DNA from: Sarcocystis neurona
Lineage: Eukaryota; Apicomplexa; Conoidasida; Eucoccidiorida; Sarcocystidae
Assembly: GCA_000727475.1 (NCBI GenBank)
Contig: KL647322.1
Location: forward strand, 556,948-620,947
Length of the DNA stretch: 64,000 nucleotides
Reading direction: 5' to 3'
Below are positions 23,163 through 37,500 of the stretch, piece by piece. The notes below the pieces were generated by a model. The model was not told where the DNA came from. It was given only the letters and a program-made list of their open reading frames with translations, and ran no database searches. The stretch's first letter is position 1. Each line of letters begins with the position of its first letter. The position numbers and the translations under genes are program-made.

Positions 23163-23423
23163 CTACAGCTTTACGCGGATAGATACGGGAATTTGTTCAG
23201 GTACATTCCTCTACACCTATGTGTCTGGAACTCTGTAAATTTACGTATATGTAGGTATGACGCATTTCTTTCGCTATTCGTGTCAACAGCGTGCCATCGG
23301 TATAAAGACAGAGAAGGTGTATGAATCATCACTGGCACACATGCCGCTGTCCCGCCATCTCCTTCCTACGTAGAATATCGTAATCCTATATGCGGTAAAC
23401 TGCGTACATACACGCCTCTCGTA

Positions 23424-23558
23424 CACAAAGAGACAACGGAGACGGAGACAGAGAAACAGCAAGAGAGAGACACGCACGCAATGATGAGGATATCATTAAG
23501 ATTTTGTCTTTGCGTTGGATCAGTTTCGGAGAAAAAAAAGTCCTCGTAGGGACGCGCA
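23424..23558 (+). repeat. Left arm of a 135-bp inverted repeat
   Basis: The arm runs from cacaaagagacaacggagac to cctcgtagggacgcgca. Its reverse complement occurs at 24087-24221 with one visible mismatch. The 528-bp spacer is mostly TA/CA tracts and includes a short acid- and Lys-rich open frame. The arms are non-repetitive apart from a GGAGAC stretch. Confidence 0.95.
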
Positions 23559-24086
23559 TATAAACACATATATATATATACACAGCTGGAGGGACCTGTC
23601 AGAGCACTAGAAATCTACAAACACACACACATACACACACACAGGCGTATCTATCTGTCTATCTATCCATCTATCTATGTATATATATATATGGATATAG
23701 ACATCACACACGTACAGGCGTGTATATATATATATATATATATATAAAGATCTAGGTGCGCAGGTGTGCTGGTATTTTGTGAATACAGATGTATGCGTTC
23801 AGGTGTGGAAACAATATTTACACATATATATATACATGCACATACACACACATACATACACACACATACATACCATTTATCTGTATGTGCGTTGGTGTCT
23901 GTGCCTGTACAGCTGTATTTGTAGATAAAGAGGCGGAAGCGAAGGGAAGAAGAAGTTGCAGATTAGAAGGGCATTTTTGTTGAGGAAGGACAGCAAATGC
24001 AGCAGTGCGATTTATCCGTGTCACCGGCACATGCAGAGGAAGCTGCTCTTTGTTTTTGTCAAACACCCCCTACGTGTGAGCGCCCG

Positions 24087-24221
24087 TGCGCGTCCCTACG
24101 AGGACTTTTTTTTCTCCGAAACTGATCCAACGCAAAGACAAAATCTTAATGATATCCTCATCATTGCGTGCGTGTCTCTCTCTTGCTGTTTCTCCGTCTC
24201 CGTCTCCGTTGTCTCTTTGTG
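24087..24221 (-). repeat. Right arm of the 135-bp inverted repeat
   Basis: Reverse complement of 23424-23558. Identity stops sharply at both ends, just before the (C)16 tract at about 24256-24272 on this side. No target-site duplication is obvious. Confidence 0.95.
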
Positions 24222-25513
24222 TCTCCTTTTGCACAAATGTAGATATGCTCACCTTCCCCCCCCCCCCCCCCCACCACACCCCCACGTACTCACACGCATG
24301 CAGACATGCGTACACATATCTCTATAAATATTTTATACGTACATTCGTATATATCCCCCCTACAGGGTATATATATAAGATGCGACGTCCACATCAACGC
24401 ACCTGTAGAAATTAATTTGCCTGAAAACGAGCTATTAAACAAATAAGGTCAACAAATATCTTCCACATCTACACGTATACATGTATATACAGATACTGAC
24501 GCGCTTACACATTTATATATATACAAAGAGGAACGTATGCGTGAACACATACGCATTCACACGCCTATATTTATTAATATCTATCTATCTATCTATATAT
24601 ATATATATATATGGAGGGAGACTAACAGCTGGGCAAACTGACAACATATGTATACACCGAGAGACAGGTGGGGTACGAAAAATATATATATATATATATA
24701 TGTATCTGTCTATATATCTGTAGACCTATACGTAGAAACACAAACACGAAAATTCGGCATGCTAATATACATATATATATATATATATGCGGACGTGTAT
24801 GCATGTCACACACAAATGTACACACTTGAAGCATTCGTGTTATGTACTTGAAGAAATTACGGATGAAGTGGAAAAGATTTCTTCTTGTCTTTTTGAAGTG
24901 TCAGGGCTTTCGTTCTTCTCTTCTGAAGAGAATGTCTCTGCTTTGCGGTGAGCCTCTGTCAAGGGGCGCCTTCCGTCTCTTCTCTTTGGCCTCATCTCCG
25001 TCGCTTTCCCCCTTCTCTTAATGCACTTCTTCTTCTTCTTTTTCTTGGCCCTTTCCTTCTCTTCTTGTTCTTCTTCCGCACTTTCTCGTCTTTGTGTCTG
25101 CTTCTTCTACTTTCCGAGGAGACGCACACATGCAGGACGCGTTTTCTGCTGCTGTTGACGCGGGGGACCGGCGAGTAGTTTGCAAGAAAGAGGACCCCTG
25201 CGTCCCCGCGCTTTCGCCGCTGCTGCTGTTCCTGCAGTCTCTCTTTGCTTGAGCTCTCTTTTTCTCCACAAGTAGAAATTTGGGGTAGTAGCCTCTTCAG
25301 GGCGAGAGCGGAGAGGAGGAAATGACGAAGAAGAAAACGACGGGGACGAAGGAAAAGAAAAAAAAGGACAAAAGACGTGGGAAGAGGGGGGCAACGGGGA
25401 GACGGATGGAGACGAGGGGAAGGAAGAAATACCGTCCGCATGCGAGGTCTTCGCGACAATATCCTGCCCTACGAATGTGCAGCAAAAGTGAGTCCGCAAG
25501 CAGCAGAGAACTG
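24222..25513. other. 3' flank of EFL1 with ambiguous coding potential
   Basis: TA repeats occupy 24590-24790. From 24823 a plus-strand open frame runs to a consensus donor (TTTGCG|GTGAGC, exon end 24947). Another plus-strand frame from about 25126 to TGA 25252 reads DAFSAAVDAGDRRVV and on to QSLFA. Joined through a phase-1 frame they could be the end of a convergent gene, but minus-strand frames are equally open and the sequence is also where the EFL1 3' UTR must lie. Confidence 0.35.
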
Positions 25514-25582
25514 CTACTTATTTTTCGAAAGGGTACGCTGCTTCTCTGCTGCTGCGACAACCTTTTCTCCCGTCGGTAGACC
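25514..25582 (-). CDS. EFL1 exon 18 (C-terminus and stop)
   Basis: 69 nt. Acceptor tctgttcccccccctgcag|GGT. It encodes [18 protein letters not shown] and SKNK, then TAG at 25514-25516. The ending is almost the same as in animal EFL1 ([21 protein letters not shown]). Confidence 0.97.
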   Translation of the reverse strand, partial: GLPTGEKVVAAAEKQRTLSKNK

Positions 25583-28500
25583 CTGCAGGGGGGGGAACAG
25601 ACAGAAAACAACACACACGCACACACCCACCCATCTCCATCGATGTCCTCTCCAAAGATATTCGACTCTTCATCGGCAAAAATTCTACCAGCTCCTCAGA
25701 CCTCTACACAACTGACACACACATGCATATGTACACGAATATGTGTATGTACACGTATACATGTGTCTACATATGTAGATATACACATACATACATTCAT
25801 ACATACATACATACATATATACGTATATACATATATACATATATACATACATACATATATACATATATATATACGTATATATACATATATATATATATAC
25901 ACATACATACATATATACATATATACATATATACATACATACATATATACATATACACAGATACATGTATGTGTGTGGATTGTACTTCTGCATCCGTATA
26001 TATATGCGTACATCTAGGTAGACAGTTGTGCACATAAGAAGTATACATATGGATCTCCTCATAGCAAACCCTTCATATATCTACACATATAAATAGACAT
26101 GGATACAGAAAGGTATGCAGCTGTGTCTATCATAACTATGTATGTATGTAGACACTTCTACGCACCCGTATACGTATATATGTACATGTGTATCTCTCTT
26201 TCTAAATACAAACCTTTGCAAAATATATACATACACAGATATAACACACACACACACACAGTCATATGCACTTCATATATGTGCATATATATATACACAC
26301 TCTTATATGTCCTTATATATATGTGCAAGAGTATGTGCCGGTCGTGGGAGAAAAAGAGAACCGGCCAGAAACCGAGTAGGAAGTCCAGAGACAAACAGAG
26401 AGACAGACTGAAGATGAAAATCTTAACATAATCTCCTCAGAAATCACCTAAACATACTTTTGCGGACATATGCGTAGACACCCACGTATATATATTTTTG
26501 CATGCGGAGAGGCGTATGGGAGGAAGTCTACAAGAGCGAAATTTGCCCCACACATATCCCTCCCCCCGGTGTGAGAGACGCCGGTGCAGGCGACTCGCTG
26601 GACAAATGCGCACTGCGACGCCGTCTCCCCGTCTCCCCCCCCGTCTCCCTTCCCGTCTCCCCTCCCCGTCTCCCTCCCATTTTCTCCGCGGCGTCTCCTC
26701 TGTCTCGCCCTTCCCGTATCTATCTCCGTAGGCATTTCTCTGTGTATTTCGCAGTCTCTCTCTCGCCCCGTCTCCGTCTCCCTGCGACCTGCATTTCTCA
26801 GCCGCCTATTTCGCCGTGTCTCTCCCCGTGTCTCCCCGTGTCATCCCGTCTCCCTGTCTCCCCCCTCTGTGTCTCGGCAGCAGTCTCCATCTCCTTTCAC
26901 AGCTACATGCAAAGACAGCCGCGCACCACTCGCAGTAATCTGCACTACATATACTCCGCACGCACGTCACTCAGATGTACAGCTCCTAGTGTACTATCCC
27001 TACAGCCTGTAATATGGATAACCATATATATACATATATCTTTCTTTGTACGTCATTAACCTATATATACATATATGTATACACGTATATTTCAATGTAT
27101 ATTCGAAGTATATATATGTGTGTAGCTTTGTGCGTGTGGTACAAATACGTACATATATATATCTTTCTTTGTATGTGTGGTACATGTATGTTTGTGTGTG
27201 TATGTTTCTAGATGTGTCTCCGACGACTTTGGCCACACGTGTGTTCCATCTCCACGTGGTCTTTTTTCTGCGAGACGGAGACGAACAGACAGGGAGACAC
27301 AGAGACACACAGAGAGACAGGGAGAGAGACAGGGAGACAGGGGGATAGGGAGAGAGACAGGGAGAGGGACGGGGAGACAGGGAGACAGGGAGGGAGACAG
27401 GGAGGCAGAGAGACACACAGAGAGACAGGGAGACATACAGAGAGACGGACAGGGAGACACACAGAGAAAGAGACAGGGAGAGAGACAGGGAGACAGACGG
27501 AGCAAACTACCTTCGTTTTGCGGATGGAGAAGATAATACGCCGGGCGATGCTCTGATTTGTCAACGCCGCGATGCCTGCCTCTCCTTCGTCCTCGAGCTC
27601 CTGCGCGGCATGAAGAAGCGCCAGCAGCAGGAACGGGCGTCGTGCATAGAGAAATACCTCTGCGTCTCATTGTGAGACAGCAGCACAGCAAATTCTCCCA
27701 TGTGAAAGTCTATATGTGGAGAAATATATGCTCCTGTATGCATGCATATATACATACATGTATATATATATATTTATATGTACGTGTGTGTGTCTCTGCG
27801 CCACTTCACAGAATATTGCAGACTTCGTTGTCCCGCCAGCCCTTCTTGCAGCAGCGCACTCCCCGTGGAGTGAATCTACACCTCGTCTACACAGGCAGCA
27901 GTGCAGGAGCAGAACCCCTCCATAAAGCAGCAGCAGCACAGCTGTCAATCCGTTTCTCTGTCTCTCTCACTCCCTTCCAACACACGCCTGTCTTGCACAC
28001 ATATATATACACATGTGTGTCTCTCTCTCTCTATATACATGTGTGTCTCTCTCTCTATATACACACGTGTCTCTCACACATGTGTGTCTCTCTCTATATA
28101 TGCACATGGGTGTCTCTCTCTGTCTCTGTCTTTCCGTCTCCCTCTCTCTACATATACATATATATATATATATATGTACACTGGTGAGCACAGATATACA
28201 CGTAGATACATATATATATATATATATATATACACTCGTAGTATATGTGCACACATGCATATATACACACATATACACACCCATACCTGCATACATACGT
28301 ACATACATACATATATATATACACACACCCATACACACGTACACGCGTACGTAGGTACATACACACATATATATATACACACACATACATATATACATAC
28401 GTACATGCATATATATAGAAGTGCAAGTGTATATGTATTTGTGTGTACAGAAGTGAATAAACAGACACATATAACATACACATATACATATATATGGAAT

Positions 28501-31500
28501 TACAAGAAAAATATACAACAGCATGCATGTCCCCCTCTATCTCTCTAGACATGTCCCACCTACGTATACACACATATCAAGATATCCATGTATACTACAT
28601 ATACAGCTGATAACAAATATATAACAGCTACCTACGTTATACATCTACACATATATAAAGACCCTGTATACATTTCCCCTCCGTGTGTACATACATATGT
28701 ATATACATACGTGTATATATACAGAGAGAGAGGAAATGTATGTAGAATATTTTGGCAAGTGGAGAAACTCTATAGAGGTCCTCGTACATACACATCAGGA
28801 CCACATACGTATATACACATATTTTGCTATCCATATACGTACGTATGGAGACGAAGATAAACAACCTACCTACGTCATATATATATATATATATATATGT
28901 GTCCACCCAGGTCCTCTGTAGTAGTGGCTTCGATATAAGTGTCTGCGTATACATGTATATACACGACGACGCAGATATATTACTTGCCGAAGATGAATAA
29001 AAAGGCGCATGCAGAGAGGCCGATGAACATTCTTGTGTTTACATAGACATGCAAAAGAAGAGATAGGAGGGTCCTGCACGGTGTTACGGCGCGTCCTCTG
29101 CGGAAGAGACGCGCCATGCCAAAACGCATGCACCTGTCCCCCTACGCAAAAAAATGAGGCTGACACACTTCCACTTCAACACACACACACAGACCCAGAC
29201 ATATACATATATATATATATATATACGTTCACGCACGCACTTCAACACATACACACAACGATGTATAACGAAGAAAAGAGGACCTAGAGGTTGCAAGGGA
29301 AAGACAGTCATCACACACATACCTGTATATATACACGCGCGCACATACATGTATATATATATTTTTCTCGTGTTTCACACACACACACACATACACAGAT
29401 ATAGAAGAAAGAGAAGACGAGCTGGGAGTGGCAAGAGAAGGACAGCTATCACCTACATACATATACACACATATGTACACACATAGAAAACTTTCCTCTC
29501 TCATACACACATATACACGCACATATATAGAGGGAGACACAGAAGATAAAAAAGAACAGGTGGGAGCTATATATGCGGAAAGCAGCAATCAAACGTATAA
29601 TAATAATATAAACGTACGTACAGAGAGACACATTTGTACAGGGAGACACATATGTACAGGGAGACACGTATGTACAGGGAGACACATACATAGATATATA
29701 CATACGAAGATACGTGCAGATAAGTAGGCACGCTTAGAGACACAGAAGAGAGAAAAGATGGAGAGGCAGGGCAATTGCAAGGGAGAGAGGAAGCCAGGGA
29801 TTCTTCTCACTTCTTCTGTCAAACAAGCTTCTGGGAAAGGATTATCGTCGAGCATCTCCCAGTGAGAGAAATGAAGTTCAACAGACGCCAGTCCCGACGC
29901 CTTCGACCTGCAAAGAAGTCTCCACTTCGCTTTCGAAAGAAAAAGTTGCTCAGCAAAAAACTCAAAAAATCTTTCTGCAGTTCCCAACATAACCCCCTCT
30001 CTCTCTCCACATACAAAAACAAAGCGCCCGGCTTGCACACGCATACACATACACACCTACGTTTTCTCCGTCTCCGTCTCCCTTTGTCTCTGCCTATCTG
30101 TCTCCCTCTCCCCCTGTCTCCGTCTCCGTCTCCCTTTGTCTCTGCCTGTCCGTCTCCGTCTCCCTCTCCGTCTGTCCCCCTGTCTGTCTCCGTCTCCGTC
30201 TCTCTTCGTCTCCCCGTTCCCGTCTCCGTCTTCCTTTGCCCCCTGTCTGTCTCCGTCTCCCTCTGTCCCCCCTGTCTGTGTCTCCTTTTCGAACACCCCC
30301 GTGTCTCTCTTGATACGCGCGTGTGCGTGCGCGTCTCTCCGTCTCCGTATGTCCTGCCTTTCATACGTGTGTCTCTCTCTCTGTGTCTCCGTAGAAAAAG
30401 CCAAATATCAGCCTTCCTGCATATTCATCCGTGTGTTGTGTGTGTGTCTCCCTGTCCCACCCACGTCCGCAAACTTCCCCCGTCTCTCTGCTTATCGGCG
30501 TCTCTCTGCTCAACTGCCCCTCGCCTTCTCTATCCACGTATTTCTCTGTCTCACAATAGCCTTCTCCTCCTCCTATATATCTGTCTCAATATCTCTCTCC
30601 CTCACATACATACATATATATGTTTCTTTCTATATCTCTCTTCCCATGTGTGCTTCTGTACTTGCCAATATATGTCTCTCTCCCTCTCCGTAGTGCTCTC
30701 TACGTATCTATCTGTACGCCGTTCTCTCTACACACACATATATGTATGTCTATCCACGTGTATATTTGTGTATACCCCACCGATACGTATATGTATATTT
30801 ATATCCCGCTACACACATATATGTCTATGCTCCACCAATATATATATATATATATATGTATGGGTTCCGGAGAAGGGGGGTAAGGAGATTTTTTGAAGTT
30901 GGGGAGACTCAGGCAGAGAAGTCTTTTAACTTGAATAGCGCAGGACGTAACCAGGAGGGCGCACAACACATGTTCGTGTCCTGTAGTCTTCTACTTCTCA
31001 ATAAAGTGGAGTACATTTATCTTCTCTTCCACACCCCTCGACCTGTGTATATGTGTGTGCCTGTGTGTATACTCTATATATATATATATACACATACGCA
31101 TATACATATACATATATGTTCTCTCTTGCTTTTCGTGTGTGTCTTGATGGAGACATAGAAGGACGTAGGCGCGCAGTAGAAGTTGACGAGGACGACTACT
31201 ACAACAACTACTACTAGCGACATGCAGAGAGGGACGTGTAGATGAAGAATGGGGTGTACACTCATTTGAAGGAGAGGTGTGTGCATGCAAAACTTTTTTT
31301 CAGCAGGTGCAAATCTCTGCGTCTCCGTCGTTTTCTCTCCGTCTCTCCCTTTCTCTTCCTCCCCCGAGTCAGCGAAATGCTGCACAGACAAGTCGACCCA
31401 CCCACGCACAACTTCCACATACGCACACATCAACGCATGCATCCAAACGTTCACCAACTTGTACATAAATATATATGTATATATTTACCGTTAGGTATAC

Positions 31501-34500
31501 CTATATCTCTCTCTTATAATCTCTATGTCCCTACCTGTTTGAACACCTCTCTTTCTTTCCCTATATATATATATGTATATACGTAAACACATATACCTCT
31601 CTCTCTATATATTGACATATATATTTACTTACCGTTGTGTATAAATAGATCTCTCTCTTGAAATCTCTGTGTATCTACCTGTTGCAACACTCCTATATCT
31701 CTCCCTATATATATATATATGTACGCATATACCTCTCTCTCTCTATATATATATATTTATCGTTACGTATACCTATGTCTCTCTCTGTTGAACAATCTGT
31801 GTATCTGTCTGTGGTAAAACTCCTATCTCTGAGTCTCTCTTTCTATCTATTTATGAGTGTGTGTGTTTTCATGAAAAGATACACAATTATGTGTCGCTCT
31901 CTATATATCTGTAGGTCCACATATATACACGTATATGCACCTATATCTTTCTCTTATATATGCTGCGTATATATGTGTTGGACACGCCTCTCTCGCTCTC
32001 TGTATATACAAAAACGTAATACATACGTGCACAGACACATGCCCCGGGACGGATGAGGGGGGAAACGGGGAAAAGGTGAGACTTTCAAAGAAGAAGAACC
32101 GACCGCAAGTCCTGGGCAAGTCCTGCAGCCTCGGCGGTGGGCAGGTAGCCGCTGATGAGGAACAGCGTTGTCTGGCCTTCGTACAACTCTTCTCGAGTGA
32201 CTCTGCTGCGCCGCTTCGCCAGCACGCCGTAGACTTTCCCCAGCACTCGCTGCTCGCACAGCAGCGCTGAAATCCCCCATACAGAAAAGAGAGGCACAGA
32301 GAAAGACAGCGCAGAGCAGCACAAACATATCCATACCAGGAGACACACAGGTGGACAAAAAGAGAGACGGAGACAGGGAGACAGGGAGGTAAGGAGACGG
32401 GGAGGCACGGAGACAGAGAGACAGAGCGGAGCAGCACATACATAGAGACATATACGTGGTCACTATGAAAAGAGGAGACGCGACGGACGAAGAAGGAAAG
32501 GAAGGGAAAGGAGACGGCGGGGGGAGACGAGACGCAGACGGAGAAAGGGACGAAAGAAGAGAAGAGGGAGACGAAGAAACGGAGGGGCTCCCTTTCGATA
32601 TGTGGACGGGCCAGGCAGCAACAGCTTCCTCTTCACTCTCAAATATATACATTGGCGGGAGGTTTGCGGGAGGTTTGCGTGCAGCATCCTCGTGGCTACA
32701 CATACACAGACGTCCTCTAAGCTCTTTGAAAAATACATGCACACGCATGCGCATATGTGTATGCACCGATATATACGCATGCAAATGCATACATATGCAC
32801 ATATATATGTATATGTGCCTATATGTGGAGGAGCGCACAGGGCGACTCCCCTCTATACATACACATGCATGTGTGTATTTATATGTTTGTATAGAAATGT
32901 GTACAGATGTGTACGAAGACCCACACACATACAACTACATGGCACCTGTAAGAACGAATACACACGTGAGGTTATTTACGTATATATTTGTGTATGGGGA
33001 GGTGCATGCAAGCGGGGGGGCATGCAGAGAGAGACGCATGCAGGTGTCCAGAGAAAACGTGCGAGTTACCAGGCAGAGAGGACGAGACAAACAGAGAGAC
33101 CCCCCATCCAGCCACGGTGAAATACGCGTATATGCATGCAGAGTCAAAGAAGTCCATTACACATATACACACACGATATGTCTTCGAGGGAGGGGAGACA
33201 CAGAGAAAAAGAGAGGAACACACATACAAATAAGACACATATAAATATATGCAGCAGGAGACATACAGAGACGGACAGGGGGACAGAAGGAAGAAGAAGG
33301 AGCAGAAAAGGAGATACAAATACATATATATATCTGTGCACAGGGAGACACGGAGACACGGAGACGGGGAAACAGGGAGACGGGGAGACAGACGGATGGG
33401 GGAAGAAGTCCCCACGCACAGGCGTACATGTATATGGCGATAGAGCTTTTGGAGGGGCACACATTTTTATGAAGAGTGATACGGACAGCGGGACGGAGAA
33501 ACGGATGATGAGGAAGCGTCTACACAGACGGAGGTGCACCACTCGCAGAAAGAGACGGAGACACACATACACACAGCAGGCGCGCGCAGAAGTGACCTGC
33601 TGCGTCGCCTGCAAAGAGACGCGTGGAAGACGGCGGGAAGCGAGGCCCTCGCACACACACAAGACGTCGTTGCCTCCACAGGCGCTGCCCCGATTCTGCG
33701 AATCAACCGAAGAAACTCCTCGAGCCACCATCTCGCACTGTTCCACGTGAGAAAGGGAAGGCAGCAACTGCCCCCTGCGCAGAAGAGAAGGCAGCAGCTG
33801 CCCCCTGCGCAGAAGAGAAGGCAGCAGCTGCCCCCTGCGCAGAAGAGAAGGCAGCAGCTGCCCCCTGCGCAGAAGAGAAGGCAGCAGCTGCCCTCTGCAC
33901 AGAGGAGAAGGCAGCAACTGCCCCCTGCGCAGAAGAGAAGGCAGCAGCTGCCCCCTGCGCAGAAGAGAAGGCAGCAACTGGCCCCTCCGCAGCAACTTCC
34001 ACGAATGCGTCTGCACGTTTCGTCAGCAAGGGCGCTCTTCTACTTTCACTGCAGATGGGGACGCGTGGACACTTTCAACGTTTCCTTCTTATTCGCGCAT
34101 GCATGGGTCCCCACCGAAAATGCCATACGTGCCATTTTCGCTCTCTTTGTCCTGTTCGTTTTGACCGGCACGCCTACGTGAACGAAGTGATGACACACTG
34201 CACTCTCTCTCCCCCCCCACGTGGCTTCTTCCCGTCTCTCCTGTGGCTGCTTCCCGTCTCTCCTGTGGCTGCTTCCCGTCTCTCCTGTGGCTGCTTCCCG
34301 TCTCCCATGTGGCTGCTTGCCGTCTCTGCTGTGGCTGCTGCTTGTCTCTCGTGTGGCTTCTTCCCGTCTCCGTCTCTCCTGTGGCTGCTTGCCGTCTCTG
34401 CTGTGGCTGCTTGCCGTCTCTGCTGTGGCTGCTGCTTGTCTCTCGTGTGGCTTCTTCCCGTCTCCGTCTCTCCTGTGGCTGCTTGCCGTCTCTCCTGTGG

Positions 34501-37500
34501 CTGCTGCTTGTCTCTCGTGTGGCTTCTTCCCGTCTCCCATGTGGCTTTGTCGTTTGTGTCTTCTTCTTTTCTTCTCTGTGTGTCTGTCTGTACCGATGGA
34601 CACATATATGTAGAGTGCTTCGCAAAACTGAGAGAAACACAGGCAGAGACACGGAGACAGCGGAGAAAGAGAGGGAGGGCGACACCCCACACACTCCCTG
34701 TCTCTGTCTGTCCGTCTCGTCTCTCCCTTCCTGTCTCTGTCCGCGGGTCCATTTATATATACACATATGTGCTGTTGAAAGCATCGTGTCTCTGCCCGCG
34801 GGTCCATTTATATATACATATATTATGTGTTGTTCAAAGCATCGCACAGAGAAGCACAGAGACACACACACATACACAGAGACAGAGCGACCACGACTCA
34901 CGGGCAGAGGAAAACAGAGCACGCGTGTATTATAAGAGAGAGACACTCGCATGCAGATGAGGGGCAGTAGTCGGAGTAGCGCATGCAAAAGGGGGGGGCC
35001 AAAACTGAGGCTGTCGCATGCGCGGGGCGAGGTGGGGGCCACAAGTGCGACGACCGCATGCAGAAGAGGAGGCCGCAGGGGGACTTACAGAGGCGCAGCA
35101 TCGCTTCGTAAATCCGACACCTCCCGCGCTGCAGCATCGCTCGGCGACACGCCTCCTTCGCGGTCGATATCACCTGCCAATAACGCACATACCAGGCGCC
35201 AGAAATTCAACAGACACACGTAACCTCCATATATAAATTCTATCTGTCTCTCTCTATATATACATACTCTACACATTTATGTATATTCTTATTTGTCTCT
35301 CTCTTTCTATATATGTTGATGAAAATGTGGCTGTGTGTAGACGGAGAGATGGACAGCTATTCAGATACGTATGTGCAGGGCGGCAGCTGTGGACTCGAAG
35401 AAGAGCAGCGCGTCTCTCGCCCGCGCCGCTGGCTGAAGAGACTGTTCAAAAGATCTACGTAGGCCAACACAGACACTGCAGCAGCAAAAAGACGTACACA
35501 TATATATATATATATATGTATAGGGAGACACACAGACGGAGACGCACATACACATATACGTATGCATATATATTCACGTTATATGTATAGGGATGCATAT
35601 ATATATACATATAGGGAGAGAGATACCAAAAGACACAGAGGTTTAGACATTCAAAGATCCGTCCACGTGAATATATATACACATATATATATATATATGT
35701 ATGTATATACAAGTAGATCTATATATATATATCTATCCATCTATATATATCTATCTATATCATATATATGTAGTACGAGATACGTATATATAGACATTGC
35801 ATGTAGATACACATATATATGCACAGGTATATCTCTCTTTTTCTCTCTCTGTATATGTATATATGTATGAATATAGATACCCACATGCAGATAATATAGA
35901 TGTAGACAGACACAGATGCAGTTCACCAGACATACCAATAAATATACATGTGAATAGATATATAGATGGATATGTATAGATATAGATATAACCACATATA
36001 CACAGAGACAAAGGAAGCTATGGACAAATGCATGCAGGGAGATCTACACATATATGTAGACACGGTTGTATATACATGTGTACACACATATATATGCATA
36101 TACAGAGATATATATAGAGATAAAGAGAAGGAACAGAGGAGATCTACACAGGTGGATACACGAGAGACACATATAGACGTACGTATAAATAAAGAGAGAC
36201 AGAGAGAGACACACCCGGAGATCTAGACAAAGGAGATACAAGACTTCCAAGTGGCATGCGCGACAGCTAGCTGCCATGCCGGTGGAAAGATGGGCTCACC
36301 CGGCCAGAGAAGAGATGGTCAAAAGACTGACTGAAAGGTGAACTTGCAGCAGCAGCGGCGTCAGCACCGGCAGAAGGACAGAAGGGAAAGGAAGAAGAAG
36401 AAGACTTCGCTTTGCCCGTCTGACTCTGCTCCGCCGCGGCTCCTTGAGGCTGATACACAAGCGCCTCAATAGTAAAAGCGACGCCTCTGCCACGCAGGAA
36501 GAACACAGCAGCAGCAGTAGCAGCAGCAGCAGGTGCAGCAGCAACAGGCGCAGCAGCAGCAGGCACAGCAGCAGCAGGCGCAGCAGCAGCAGGCGCAGCA
36601 GCAACAGGCACAGCAGCAACAGGCACAGCAGCAGCAGGCGCAGCAGCAACAGGCGCCGCAGCAGCAGCAGGCGCAGCAGCAACAGGCACAGCAGCAGCAG
36701 GCGCAGCAGCAACAGGCGCCGCAGCAGCAGCAGGCGCAGCAGCAACAGGCGCCGCAGCAGCAGCAGGCGCAGCAGCAACAGGCGCCGCAGCAGCAGCAGG
36801 CGCAGCAGCAGCAGCAAGAGCAGCAACAATATTGTCGCCGGCACACAGGGCGACTTATGAAGAAGAGAGAGACTGCGGAGGGGCAGCTGGGAAAGGACAA
36901 GGAAGGGACGTTGCAGGAAGGAAAGCGACCCCGCGCCGCCGGAGAAACAGCAGATTTTTCGAGGAGAGGAAGCAACGAAGAGCCAAAAGCGACACACACA
37001 CACATACATACAGATTTTCTGGTGGGAAGAGAGACGAAGGAGACGGCAGCTCGAAGAGACGGAAGGGAAACCGCAGAAGCCGCGAAGGAGAAAACGAAGA
37101 CGACGAACAAGACGTCCATCTACATACACACAGCGAGTCTCTCCCCGACCACCAGCAGCCTCCCTCTGCAGAGAACGGAGAGAAAAGGACGACGAAAGGA
37201 TTTCTGAAGAAACGAAGAACGGCCGAGGACAACACAGACGGACAGAAGCGGGAAGGGAAGCACACGAGAAGAGAAAGTGGCATATGTGTGTGTACGTGTG
37301 TCGCTGCTCCTGCAGACGGACCAGCAGCAGAGAGGTCGGGCAGTAACGCGACCATATAAGCAGCAGCAGTAGAGGAGGAGGACGAGGAGGACTACCACCA
37401 CGGCCACATGCACCGGCAGCAGCAGCACTGAAGGAGCGGGGGAACAGAGAAAACGGGCGGGATGCCGCAAAGTCGCAAACGCATGCTATGCAGAATAAAA

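Larger units (their letters stand above)
32267..35088 (-). repeat. EFL1 intron 14 with three minisatellites
   Basis: 2822 bp, the third longest intron. It contains GGAGACAGGGAGAC tracts near 32370-32430 and 33340-33400, the 30-bp minisatellite at 33751-33990, a 21-bp GTGGCTGCTTCCCGTCTCTCC-like array at 34222-34546 and a two-copy duplication at 34737-34846. Confidence 0.85.

Noticed and set aside
24256..24272. (C)16 tract as a functional site
   Set aside because: A homopolymer run with no associated feature, most likely simple slippage.
26498..26735. Exon-like reading near [11 protein letters not shown] on minus or SLDKCALRR on plus
   Set aside because: Both strands read equally well and the flanks are GGAGAC repeats; no splice pair is consistent with EFL1, whose exons 17 and 18 flank it in phase.
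27601..27660. Upstream extension of EFL1 exon 17 ([19 protein letters not shown])
   Set aside because: It is open and in phase from an alternative AG, but it makes the segment longer than in EFL1 relatives and overlaps the natural pyrimidine tract of the better acceptor.
29775..30896. 373-residue plus-strand frame, Ser/Pro/Leu/Cys-rich
   Set aside because: It is opposite EFL1 exon 16, then GTCTCC and TATA repeats. The minus-strand reading matches EFL1 clearly.
33623..34960. 445-residue plus-strand frame with [10 protein letters not shown] repeats
   Set aside because: It is built from two minisatellites whose unit lengths are multiples of three. It lies within EFL1 intron 14 and has no recognisable domain.
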